From Marsupella aquatica (Eukaryota > Marchantiophyta), in contig OZ316899.1 of assembly GCA_973895155.1 (NCBI GenBank), positions 2,914,001-2,978,000 on the forward strand: DNA of 64,000 nt. Reading direction: 5' to 3'. The notes under the pieces are model-generated. The model was not told the DNA's origin and ran no database searches. It worked only from the letters and a program-made list of their open reading frames with translations. Shown here piece after piece: positions 10,999 through 20,044 of this stretch. Position numbers and translations under genes: made by a program. Within the stretch, counting starts at the first letter, position 1. Each line of letters opens with the position of its first letter.

Positions 10999-11590
10999 TA
11001 CTCAAAAGACTCCTCATCCTCGGAATCACTTTTTGATCCTGAGGGATTTGTTTTCTCTGCCTCGTCGTCTTCTAGATTGACAACCAGAATCTCTTCTTCA
11101 TCAGATTCCCAACAACATCTGGCTTGCTCTCTTCGGAATCAAAGTTCAAAATTGATCGTACTCTGTCCAACTTCTCTTTCCCTTTCTTTGACAATCTCTT
11201 CTCTGGATTCAAAGTTGACTTTGGCTCCAAAAGGTCAGCTAAGGTACACTTTGAAGCCGTGACAAACTCTATTCGCCCTTCCACCCCAACAACAAATCTA
11301 CCACAATAGTCTCCCGCCATGAATAAACTTCCTGAGCAACAGGTCCAGTCGATCACAATATCCCCTGGATAGGAGATGATCTCTATAACGGACTGCATAA
11401 AACCAACTGTGAGCCGCCCGTTTCCACAAGCCATAAGTTCTAGCATTGGATCCGACTTTAAAGACGGAAGTCCGATCAGATTTGTAATTGAAGGATCTTT
11501 GGAAGGCGACAATGGACGGAACTTGGGATCTTTCGGTATTGTTGATTTTCTCAAAACCCGACCGAATATATCCAACCGCAGCGTGAAGAT
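10998..11590 (-). pseudogene. exon 4: methyltransferase motif I region and acidic tail
   Basis: The acceptor TTTTTGTAG lies just before 11590 and the frame continues from exon 3 in phase 0. The segment ELMACGNGRLTVGFMQSVIE, then SYPGDIVIDWTCCSGSLFMA, then CGRFVVGVEGRIE matches the order K/L-helix, PGDxVLDxxxGSG, GRxxxGxE. In permuted (beta-type) N6/N4 DNA methyltransferases this is motif X followed by motif I, after the catalytic motif. A one-base frameshift near 11105 leads into an acidic Asp/Glu/Ser tail ending in TAA at 10998-11000. Motif I has DWTCCSGS where DPFxGSGT-like sequence is usual, so the fold is likely but activity is doubtful. Confidence 0.55.
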
Positions 11591-11752
11591 CTACAAAAAT
11601 ATAGAATAATAAGGTCATGAAACAAAAAGACGTAGATTAGCGCCTGGCACTGGCCAAAATGAAAGATATACAAGATTAGCGCCTGGCGCTGGCCAAAATG
11701 AATGATACAAGGTTAGCGCCTGGCGCTGGCCAAAATGAATGACATTAATTAC
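11591..11752 (-). other. intron 3 with three tandem palindrome copies
   Basis: Donor CAG/GTAATT at 11753/11752 and acceptor TTTTTGTAG/ATC at 11591/11590 give a 162-bp intron that joins exons in phase 0. It contains three copies (11638-11652, 11677-11691, 11714-11728) with periods of 39 and 37 bp, flanked by CCAAAATGAA. The copies end in GCTG or ACTG rather than GCTA. Confidence 0.75.
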
Positions 11753-12471
11753 CTGAGTGTCAGACTTAGGTTTGTACATAGGAAACCCCATGACAACTGT
11801 ATACGATGCAATACAGTCAAACTTTTGCGACTGCTGGCATGCAGATATCACTTCCAAAATCTGGTCATATTCTCCAGTGTGAAGAATAGCCATAAGTCCG
11901 TCGTCCGAGAGGAAAGGGTCCATTGCGCTAAAGAAAGCCCCAGGGAGAGAGTGGTCTTGCACATTCCATTTCGGGACTTTCTTGTCCAAAAGTGATGGCC
12001 TCAATCCGGTAGGCAAATATAGAAATCCTACATCGACACCAAATGTCCTAACTTTTCCACCTCTAATAACCCCCTTTGACCAAGAACCCGACTTCACAAG
12101 ATTCTTTCCCCAGGTCTCTACCTGAGAAACCCAAGATGGCTTCTCTTCCCTTTGAAACACACTATCGTAGAACTCTGCCAAGGTAGACTCCACGAACGTG
12201 TGCCTTGTTTTATTTCCCTTGAAGTCCCCCACATTCCTCTGTAAACCAGTTGCCGCAAGCGTTTCCTTGTGAGACCCACCGGAAGTAGAAACACGACGTT
12301 TCTTCTTCTTCCTAGTGCTCGTGGCGTCCACTGGCGGAGCACTCACATCCTCCGGGGTCTCCGACCCCTGTGGTGGATCCTCATCCTTCCCAAGACTGTT
12401 GTCACGAGAAGGCTCTGGAGTTGCAGTCAAAGCATTACCCGACACCAACCCCGCATTTGATTTCCGAGATC
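11753..12471 (-). pseudogene. exon 3: Ser/Lys-rich linker and N-terminal half of methyltransferase domain
   Basis: Begins after acceptor TCTAGCAG at 12472. A polar linker with a basic patch (RKKKKRRVS, a possible nuclear localisation signal) leads into a folded region: HTFVESTLAEFYDSV, then VDVGFLYLPTG, then FFSAMDPFLSDDGLMAIL and FDCIASYTVVMGF. The D-G plus hydrophobic strand after FFSAM resembles the segment following the catalytic DPPY motif of beta-type DNA methyltransferases. At the expected catalytic position the sequence is LYLPTG, so a DPPY/DPPW tetrad is not preserved. This exon reads without a stop. Confidence 0.55.
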
Positions 12472-12569
12472 CTGCTAGAGAAATTGTTACATTAATAACA
12501 GTGCCTGGCGCTAGCCAAATAGAAGACTGAAAATTATGAAGATTTGAAGCTGCAAAATTAGGAACTCAC
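12472..12569 (-). other. intron 2 with one palindrome copy
   Basis: Donor A/GTGAGT at 12570/12569 and acceptor CTCTAGCAG/GA at 12472/12471 give a 98-bp intron splitting a codon after its first base (A|GA), and the downstream frame is restored exactly. It carries CAGTGCCTGGCGCTA at 12499-12513 (left arm decayed). Confidence 0.75.
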
Positions 12570-13914
12570 TTATTTTGGTCTCTTTTTGAGATCCACTTGG
12601 GGTTGTTTCTTGCTTGGGTTTTGCTCTTGGTTTTTGACTCCTTGCAACTTGGACGACTTGCGTCTCACAAATCCGCTAGAGCTCTATCGCCGAGAGATCA
12701 ATCTCGGCATCAATTCCCTGCTTCATCTCTGACAAAATGTTTCTGGGCTCCAAATTCTTTGATAACTTGTGAAAAGCATCTTTCTGTGTCTCATCAAACG
12801 GTGAATTCCACTTGTCTGTGTCAAGATACCACGGACAATGCACAACCTCCCACTTTGCCATTTTCCTTGGGGGAAACTTTCCCTCCGGTGGGTACATGGT
12901 GTACCCAAGAAAGTCTCCAGACACTTCGGACCTCATATTCACAACGGCCCATTTCTGGAAGGCACCAGGATAAGCCCAGAAATAGCTCGGGTCACTCCTC
13001 TCCATTTTCACATAGTATCGATACAAATATCTCTTGGCTCTCTTGCGGTTCACTTCACTCAAATCCTCCTTGTCAGCGTACTTGGACTCCCAAATAGTGT
13101 TGGAAAACTTGGCCCTTACGGAATCCCCATACTTTCTAAAATCATCTACAATCAAAGCCTTCAACTTCTCAAAGGGAATCAGTTCTCCACCGAGTGTTGT
13201 AAGACGTTGTTCGGTGCATGAACCCATAGCCTCCTTCAAACATGCCTCGAGGAGAGCAGTTGCTATCCCTCAATCATTTTCCAAACATGCCAGGTGTGGC
13301 ACCACTGCTTCACGGGGTCGTCCGATACTCCGAGCGGATGGAAAAACTGTTTCCTTAACTCGGGAGTACAATGTGCAACAAGCAATGTACTTCGCAATTT
13401 TGGATCTAATGCCGAATTGGCAGTGAACAAGCGAGCTCTATCCATGGTGCAAAATACAACTTCAAGGACCTTTTCACGTTTTAGTCGATCTGTAAGACAA
13501 TACATCTCAGCGCAAGTGTCCATGAAATCTTCAAACTCTGGGCTCAACAAGGAAGTGAGCTTCGGAGTTTTCACGGTCCACTCCTTAGTGGCTTCCTTCA
13601 TCATCTGACTGTGACGAAGATTTGTCTCTTCGATCGACCATGGAGCGCCGGAACTGCTCGCCTGGTTCTTCATCACCTGAAATTGCTGCGAGTACAATTT
13701 GATCTTGTTTTCACACAAGATGTATACCAACGCCTCCATCGGCATCTTCTTGGTAAACCATGAACCCTTTCGGGTTCCTTTCCTGGTCTTCTCAAATTTT
13801 GCATAATTTGCCTCATCAATTATGGGTTTGTAGTACTCGAGATCATGAGCCAAAATCCTCCTGATTCTGTCCGCATCCAAAATCCAAGAAGACTCTACCA
13901 CTGCCTGTCCCGTC
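12570..13914 (-). pseudogene. exon 2: uncharacterised central region of the ParB/methyltransferase protein
   Basis: A 1,345-base exon of about 448 codons. Its first part contains ILDADRIRRILAHDLEYYKP and LYSQQFQVMKNQ. A one-base deletion at about 13263 (in a G run, GAGGG) shifts the frame; reading on gives IATALLEACLKEAMGSC and later KWAVVNMRSEVSGDFLGY. An in-frame TAG at 12676-12678 follows AIEL and the frame continues open for 35 codons to the donor. Both lesions look secondary. The central region has conserved-looking Trp/Tyr/Cys residues but no domain I can name. It links the ParB-like exon to the methyltransferase exon with matching phases. Confidence 0.55.
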
Positions 13915-14042
13915 CTGTGAAATTGAGGACATTAGAAATAGCGCCTGGCGCTAACCTAACAATACAATCTAAAAAAGGGAGAAATTGTTGAAGGGAAACA
14001 ATCAAATTTGGGAAGAGTAGTCGGTGGTGAAAGAAAACTCAC
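13915..14042 (-). other. intron 1 with one palindrome copy
   Basis: Donor CTA/GTGAGT at 14043/14042 and acceptor TTTCACAG/GACG at 13915/13914 give a 128-bp intron. The split codon reads TA|G, a stop that fits a former CA|G. The palindrome TAGCGCCTGGCGCTA is at 13939-13953. Confidence 0.7.
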
Positions 14043-14794
14043 TAGTTAACAATATGCATCGCTGCCTCAATCTCGATGATTGATGCCTTCTCTCCTTTGA
14101 AAATTGTGCATTGCATGCAAGGATGATACTTAGGATTCTCTGGACTCTCGTTTGTGACTTGAGTCCACGAAAACAACCGATGATTTCCATCAAAAACATA
14201 GAACATTTTGTCCTTGAGGACGTGGAAAGCGGGGTCTGATTCACATTCCGCTTCGAACAACTCGTTCTCCATGATCCAAAGAGGATCCCAAGTACCGCAA
14301 ATTTCATCTGTACAAATCTGCGGATTACCTTCAGCGTTGGATGGTTGAACGAAAAAGCGCATGCCAATGGACGAATTGTATCCAGATGTCCGGAATGAGT
14401 CCTTCAGCTTCTCAATCGATTGACTATTCCTCTGAAGAGTGCGCACAACCTCCATGTGAACGAGACGACATAAAGGAATTCTTGGAGGCTCCTTTGGTAA
14501 CCCATTTGCATCAACTCCAAACGATATCACGTGCTTTTCAATGACATCGACCACCAATTTCTCAATGTCATCGACATTCTGAACGGCAAACTCACCAACA
14601 TGTTCCATTTTCAATCGCCTCGGTTTTGGACAAGGAAGCTCAACTTGACTGAGAGGATACTGCACTGTGGAACGAGTTACTCTTTGACTTGAAACACAAC
14701 TGGAATACGATGACTCTGAGGACTGGGAATGGTTTGGCGACCCAGATCCCATTTTGATATACTCTCTCAACTGCGATGCAGAGATTTTTCCCAT
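14043..14794 (-). pseudogene. exon 1: ParB/sulfiredoxin-like domain
   Basis: ATG at 14792-14794 opens a 250-codon exon. A Ser-rich N-terminus (about residues 15-45) is followed by EFAVQNVDDIEKLVVDVI, IPLCRLVHMEVVRTLQ, IEKLKDSFRTSGY, a variable insert with two Cys, and FYVFDGNHRLFSWTQV. The order 'IxxLR....IxxLxxSixxxG......V.DGNHRLxA' is typical of the ParB/Srx-like nucleotidyl-binding fold, with DGNHR corresponding to the GxHR/GERR signature. In bacteria and phages ParB-like domains are often fused to N6/N4 DNA methyltransferases, and that arrangement appears here across four exons. The gene is divergent from the transposase and shares an intergenic region full of palindromes. Confidence 0.6.
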
Positions 14795-15890
14795 TCAATT
14801 TTGTTTCGTACGGGAGTTTGTTTGGGAGTTCGTACGCTTAATCGTGCGGATTACACGCATCCCTCAACGACACCAACGCAAATGAGAAGAATCTGCCTCA
14901 GTAGGAACAATTCCAAAGGAAGCAAAGTACCCTAAATGTACGACGACTGGACTTCTGGCAACATGTGAGTCGGGGGATGTTGGACACCTGGAGCAAAATG
15001 CACCGTTGATTAAATCTGGGACTGACCAGTAGACCTCACAGTTCGTAAAGAGGTATCCGTTTAAGTTACCGTTGACCTGCTACTTCCATAAATATTATAC
15101 TCGAATTGACTAAAATGTCCGTTGAAGTTATCGTTGAAGAGCGAGTCATTATTAGATAGCGCCCGGCGCTATCATTGGTGTCCGTTGTGAAGGTTCCTTG
15201 AATCTATCGTGAACATCATATTCATTCAAGAAATTGTAATTTAGCATATAAGTTTTTACTAGCGCCAGGCGCTAGTAAAAACTGACAATCTAGAACCTTC
15301 AAAACTTGACTCAAAGTTTTGTTAGCGCCTGGCGCTATCATAGGGAGATGTCATTCTTGTCTCTTTATCCTCTCATATATAACATGGAAGATAATATTCC
15401 TTCGAGAACAGAACATTTCTTTTTGAATAGTTTACTAGCGCCGGGCGCTATTAAACATTAACCTGATAACCGTTAAAGTTACCGTTTGATTATTGAGTAC
15501 ACCTTTGATAGCGCCTGGCGCTAGCTTTGGGAGTTACCATTACGGACCAGATATGCATGATACATATTTGCTAGCGCCTGGCGCTATCAAAGGTGTACTC
15601 GATACAATCGTGTCATCTGAGATGATTCTTGTCAAACCATCCATCACTATGTGCATATGGAGCCTGAAGTTTTCATCTCACTTACTTAGCGCCAGGCGCT
15701 ATTATTTGTGAGCCTTGCAATTTATGTTCAAATTTTGATCAATAAGCTTTTATTGGTAGCAGCTGACATGTGTAATTCCGTTAGAAAACGACAAGCATTC
15801 ATTGCTAATAGGTCACTTTGTCGTATTCGTAACGGTTTTATTCAGCACAAATGAATTTAGGTGGCCTCACATTTATGTACGCCATTTCCA
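14795..15890. promoter_or_regulatory. divergent intergenic region with seven palindromes
   Basis: Separates the minus-strand ParB/methyltransferase gene from the plus-strand transposase. Copies of TAGCGCCNGGCGCTA lie at 15157, 15260, 15323, 15436, 15509, 15572 and 15687 (centres C, A, T, G, T, T, A). GTTACCGTT / GTTATCGTT motifs also recur (15063-15490). This is the densest cluster in the window and a natural place for binding by an element-encoded factor. No TATA box is certain. Confidence 0.6.
15495..15600. repeat. 31-bp inverted repeat built on two palindromes
   Basis: The arm beginning GAGTACACCTTTGATAGCGC at 15495-15525 is matched in reverse complement by 15570-15600, with a 44-bp loop. 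The two arms differ only at the central base of the palindrome. Confidence 0.9.
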
Positions 15891-17855
15891 ATGGATTCAC
15901 AAATTGTAATTTCTCGCTGTTCGCCTGGCAACCTCGTGGCAATCCTGCTTGCCGCTCCTAAGAAAAATGATGAAATTTCTGAGGAATATCTTGCCACCAG
16001 GTTTGGAATTCCTAGGGAAAGCATACAGCGAATAGTTATCTCGGGAGAGGAAGTGGTGGTTGATGTTTATTTCATTGAAGGAGTTTGGTATTGGAGGTTG
16101 TGCGGTGGGGTGAAGTATGACATCGTTAGGTTGGGAAAATTTGAGGTACCATCCTCCTCAAAGGGGAAGCTGAAAGTCGATTGAATTGACCATTCAAATA
16201 GTAGCGATGATGAAGATTTGGCGAAGCTTCGTCTTCCTCAGAACAACGTCAAAGTGGAGACGGTCCATGGGCGGACGACTGATTCAGTTGTGTACCGGAG
16301 GAGTGCTCTTGATGCGATTCTTCGATCAAAAGGCCAGAGTGAGATCTCAAGATTCATGCGAAGGAATGATTACCGATTTGAGCAAGTATCAAGCTTGCCT
16401 GGCACGTACAATGGGAATATTGTTTTTGAACTGCCTCCAGTTGTTGGAGTCTGCTCAAAAGGTGAACGCCTCTGGGACATGGATCGGGGCAAGGACTGCT
16501 ACTATTGGACTCGGATTGTCACGACTTCTGCAAATGTTCTCCCAAAAAAGGTGTGGGATTTTGGGAAAGTCTTTTGCACGGGTTCTCTGGAATGTCGTAA
16601 CAATTCATGCCAGTTCTGGGCAGAACATAAAAGGAGGAATGCAAAGTTCTGGGCAAGAGTTCCTAAGATTTCTGGACCGCATGTAGTCGGGCAACTCATT
16701 CCTGAGGGTGGGATTGTCTGTCACTATTGTTGGGAGTGCCCATTTTGTGTTGAGCTCTGTCCAGCAATGATGGTCTACATGTACGCGTCTTCCAAAGTTG
16801 ATGCCAAGTCTGCTAAGCAAATGTCGCGGCTTGCCATTCACATCGGACATCATAACCATCCGAGCAAGCAAGTTTTTTCAAGAGAGGCAGAGAAAGTTGC
16901 AAAGATGCACATGGAACAAGGTTTGACTTTGAATCCGAGTGCAACTACGGCGGGTATGAAGAACACCGTCACCGGGTCTCTTTTTAAAGCAATGTATGAG
17001 TTGTCAGTTCAAGACATGATCCCAATAGAAGAGACCAAGATTTTTGAATCTCTTCAAGTCATCTCAACGCCTCAGAAATTTGTGAACCTTCTGAGGAGTA
17101 TCTGTCAAGACCAGAAAGGAAGAGGTGAATTGGAATTTTTGGTAAGCATGTAGAAGAACATTTCATTCCCATTTCTGCAAAGGTTCTTGTTGCCGGGACA
17201 AGGGTCTCGAGATGAGAGTGCACACATTTTCAAGATGTCCACTAAGGGTGAAGGCTATGGTCTGGATCTTCTTCGAAAGATGAGTCCCGGAGGGCCTCTT
17301 GAGGGTTTGTGGGTAAGTTTTGATGTGATGCACCGAATGACAAAGGATTGGCTTACATTTAGTGTACATGTTTATGACCATAACTATCGTGCACTTTGCA
17401 TGATATTCACTTGCAAGTTGCGAGCAGAAGATACAAAATCCCTTGAGAGGGCTTGGCGTTTAATGTTGGAGGTGGCTGATGAGAACGGTCTTCACAATGT
17501 CCACATTCATGGTTTTATGGCGGACAATGCTCAAGCTGGTTGGAATGCTGTGAGGAATGTGTTCTTTGGGGGACTTCCTGATCCCGAACGTGAGCGATCA
17601 GATGCATTTCACTTCTTTCAGTCATTTTGGAGACACTCAATTGAAGGCATTCCTGAGGGAAAGTAGAGTGAACATCGTGCCCTATGGGATAGGTTGCGGA
17701 ATGCAAAGTCATTTATCGAGGCATATCGTATTTCTAGAGAAATTGATTCTTGGTGGAGGGCAGGGAATTGTTATCCTGGTAAATTACGAATGTTGCAAGG
17801 TTGGATTTCATGGTGGGTTGTCCAATGGCGCCAATGGGGAAACTTTATTCGATTG
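15891..17855 (+). pseudogene. MULE-like transposase, N-terminal, zinc-binding and DDE exon
   Basis: ATG at 15891 starts MDSQIVISRCSPGNLVAIL, and one frame continues to a GTAAGT donor at 17856, about 655 codons. It is interrupted by TGA at 16182, TAG at 17151 and TAG at 17664. Cys-rich blocks (FCTGSLECRNNSC; CHYCWECPFCVELC) precede AIHIGHHNHPSK, a His-x-His ending like that of GCM1/FLYWCH/WRKY-type fingers in MULE transposases. The catalytic core follows: FDVMHRM (Asp codon at 17322), then GFMADNAQAGWNAVR (Asp codon at 17523), then DAFHFFQSFWRHS. The third acidic residue is not certain. The stops at 17151 and 17664 read like former CAG codons. Confidence 0.7.
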
Positions 17856-18072
17856 GTAAGTATTCTAAACAATCGTTGGTCAGCGCCTGGCGCTACTCAT
17901 ACATGTTCAAAGTGATTACATATGCTATTGTTTCTATGTGTTCATTGGCTAGCGCCTGGCGCTACTCATACAGGTTCAAAGTGATTATATCTGCTATTAT
18001 TTCTATATGTTCATTGGCTAGCGCCTGGCGCTATTCAAGTCCTAAATCTAACCTTGTCGATGAATTTTGCAG
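17856..18072 (+). other. transposase intron with three 69-bp repeats each holding a palindrome
   Basis: Donor TTG/GTAAGT and acceptor TTTTGCAG/AGC give a 217-bp intron in phase 0. Palindrome copies are at 17881-17895 (first base C), 17950-17964 and 18019-18033, exactly 69 bp apart, in a tandem unit containing TTCAAAGTGATTA and TATGTTCATTGGCTA. Confidence 0.75.
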
Positions 18073-19571
18073 AGCAAGAGTGCAGAAGAAGCGGCAATGA
18101 TTCCAAATTGTGGTGGATCCGAGTCGTCTCACGCGTCAATGATTGTCTGGCAAACGAAGAAGAAAGTTGGAGTCTTTGAAGGGTGTGAAACCGACCAGAA
18201 TAGAGCGATCTCTCAAATTGCAGCCTATACGACTTACAAGAGAGGATTGAATAGAGGGAATGGTCCAACTGTGTTTGAGTTGGCTTTCCGCTCTGCAGAT
18301 CTAGCGGGTTCCCCGCGGTTGTTTGAAGAAGCTTCGAACCTTTTCCTTTCCAATGCGGCTGAATTTGATTTGGAAAGGAATTCCCCTTTGAATGGGGATG
18401 TACATACCCGGTCAGTAAAGAGGAAGGGACATGCTACTGGAAATGTCTCTGCGCAGGACTCCCATAGGCATGACACTATCCTCATTACGACCCCAAACAC
18501 CCGAGGTTTGAAGAGAAGAAATCTCAATAGAACAAAATTCTCTGCGATTCCTTCTGAACCAGGTCCCCAAGAGAGTGTAGTCGTCAATATTTCAGAGAGC
18601 GATGCCTCAGCTAGTCTTGAAGAGTGGACACCTCCTCCTCCGATGGAGATGAGGTCATCTGCAACTCCAGTCACGCCCCCAGTACATGTTATTGAAGAAG
18701 TAACCCCGTCCGTGTTGGAGTCCAATGTTCCTTCTGGAGCATGGCATATTAGGAGAACTTGCTGGCCCAGTGTGCAATGGATCCCTTGGCGGACATGGAG
18801 ATCATGACGAATGTAGAAATCGATTGAAGAAAGTAGGCTACCGGACGTCAAACGGAGTCGTTGGTATCGTAGTTTGAGCAGCGCAAATTTTCAGAGGGGA
18901 ACCACATCCAGAACTGATCTGGTTCTGTCCGAATAATGTTTGTTACAGAAGTCATCTTCGAAAAGGTGTGGTGAATGTTCCGCCTCCTTGTGATCACTTG
19001 CCCGTTGCATTGACTACAAATCTTTCTACTGCGGAGGTAGAGTTTCTGAAGGACAATAGAATATCGATCGGAGGTGAAGGTGATCGTGTAAGAAATGCAC
19101 CAAGTGGACTAGATCTTCGAATCGATGTCAATGTTTTCCCGGAAAGGATGAATCTACTTCAGTCGACAATTTGTTGTTTATCTCAAAACGGGAGGATGTG
19201 CCTACAGAGAGTGCATCTAACTAAATCGCACTATAAGAAGATTGAGGCAGTTGAGAAAGAAGAAATGAAAATAATTTGTTCTAGGGATGTTGCGACAGGA
19301 AATGGATGGGGCAAACAATTTTGCATCCAAACACACATTGGTCACCACTGTCATTGCCTATTGGGTTCATATTTGCTGCTTCCCGTGCTGTTCTTGCGAA
19401 GATTTCTATTGTCGTCATGCCCACCGCAAACCCTTCTTGCCTTGCAAACATCTGTATTGGATTTATAAGAATGTTTTCAAACTGGACCTTCGAGAATCAA
19501 CGTTGTCGAGTCAGCCTATACTCACCGTTGGAGAAATACGTCTCTTGTTGGAACGACAAAGTTTAGGGTAG
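18073..19571 (+). pseudogene. transposase C-terminal exon with SWIM-type zinc finger
   Basis: Continues the transposase after the intron with SKSAEEAAMIPNCGGSE. A helical segment (RAISQIAAYTTYKRGLNRGN, VFELAFRSADL) is followed by a long polar, low-complexity linker. Frame changes occur near 18790 and 19290. The final frame gives CSCEDF (Cys codons at 19389 and 19395), then PCKH (Cys 19443, His 19449), then LYWIYKNVFKL, the CxC...CxH pattern of SWIM zinc fingers common at the C-terminus of MULE transposases. It ends at TAG 19569-19571. The total protein would have been about 1,150 residues, long for a MULE transposase. Decayed. Confidence 0.6.
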
Positions 19572-20007
19572 TATTTAAAGAGGTGTCTATTATGTAGTTA
19601 ACGTTCCAATGGTCAGTACTTTGTCATTTTCCAACGGCATTATCATATACAGAAGCTTATTGAGAATGAGTGTATTAGACAATGTTTGGTTTTGTAAAAT
19701 AGGGTTGAGTCATTGATAGCGCCTGGCGCTAGTATTATTTACATATTTTGCTCAAAATCTGCCTTTTGAGGTTAGGGAGGTGCCCCGTTTGTTTTTAAAT
19801 TGGTTTTGAACGTTTTTAAATGGTTCGAGAGACTTGGCACTCCACTTTTCATGGGATTTTTTGAATGTTTTTTTATTGGTGTTGCTCACAACAGTACGAA
19901 GGATGACAATTCCTTGAATGTTTTTCCTTATGTGAGTAAAAACATTGCTGATAACAGTAAAACTCTCCTGATATGAGGAAAGTTTTTGCTCGTATCAGTA
20001 AAAAATC
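19572..20007. other. right noncoding flank of the MULE-like element
   Basis: Holds one perfect palindrome, TAGCGCCTGGCGCTA at 19717-19731, and AT-rich subterminal sequence (ACAGTAAAA, ATCAGTAAAA units) that also occurs at the left end of the MITE. No gene. Confidence 0.7.
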
Positions 20008-20036
20008 TCCTGTTTCCTAGCACGGTGTAAAGCCTC
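20008..20036 (-). repeat. right terminal repeat of the MULE-like element
   Basis: Read inward on the minus strand it starts GAGGCTTTACACCGTGC and continues with AGGAAACAGGAG. It matches the left end of the MITE at 41959. Confidence 0.85.
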
Positions 20037-20044
20037 CATGTGTG
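20037..20044. repeat. right target-site duplication of the MULE-like element
   Basis: CATGTGTG, identical to 8688-8695. Confidence 0.85.

Larger units (their letters stand above)
8696..20036. mobile_element. 11.3-kb MULE-like DNA transposon with divergent gene modules
   Basis: The 8-bp direct repeat CATGTGTG lies at 8688-8695 and 20037-20044. The left end begins GGGTATCACCACCGTGCC and the right end, read inward, begins GAGGCTTTACACCGTGC; both share ACCGTGCYAGGAAACAGG. A 320-bp MITE at 41959-42278 has the same two end types and its own 8-bp TSD, which confirms the boundaries. The element contains a plus-strand transposase gene (15891-19571), a long minus-strand spliced gene (10998-14794), smaller minus-strand ORFs and about 21 copies of a 15-bp palindrome. 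The transposase organisation (GCM1/FLYWCH-like zinc region, DDE, C-terminal SWIM) points to the MULE superfamily. An 8-bp TSD is short for MULEs (usually 8-11), so a related lineage is possible. All large genes carry nonsense changes, so this copy is not autonomous as it stands. Confidence 0.85.

Noticed and set aside
17142-17182. Possible 41-bp intron (GTAAGC...CAAAG) removing the TAG at 17151
   Set aside because: Too short for a plant intron. The phase after the proposed acceptor leads to a stop, while simple read-through of the TAG keeps the transposase frame.
8933-19731. Palindromes interpreted as a CRISPR array or as RNA hairpins
   Set aside because: Spacing is irregular, no unique spacers of constant length exist, and a one-base loop cannot form a stable hairpin. 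A dimer-binding DNA site is more plausible.
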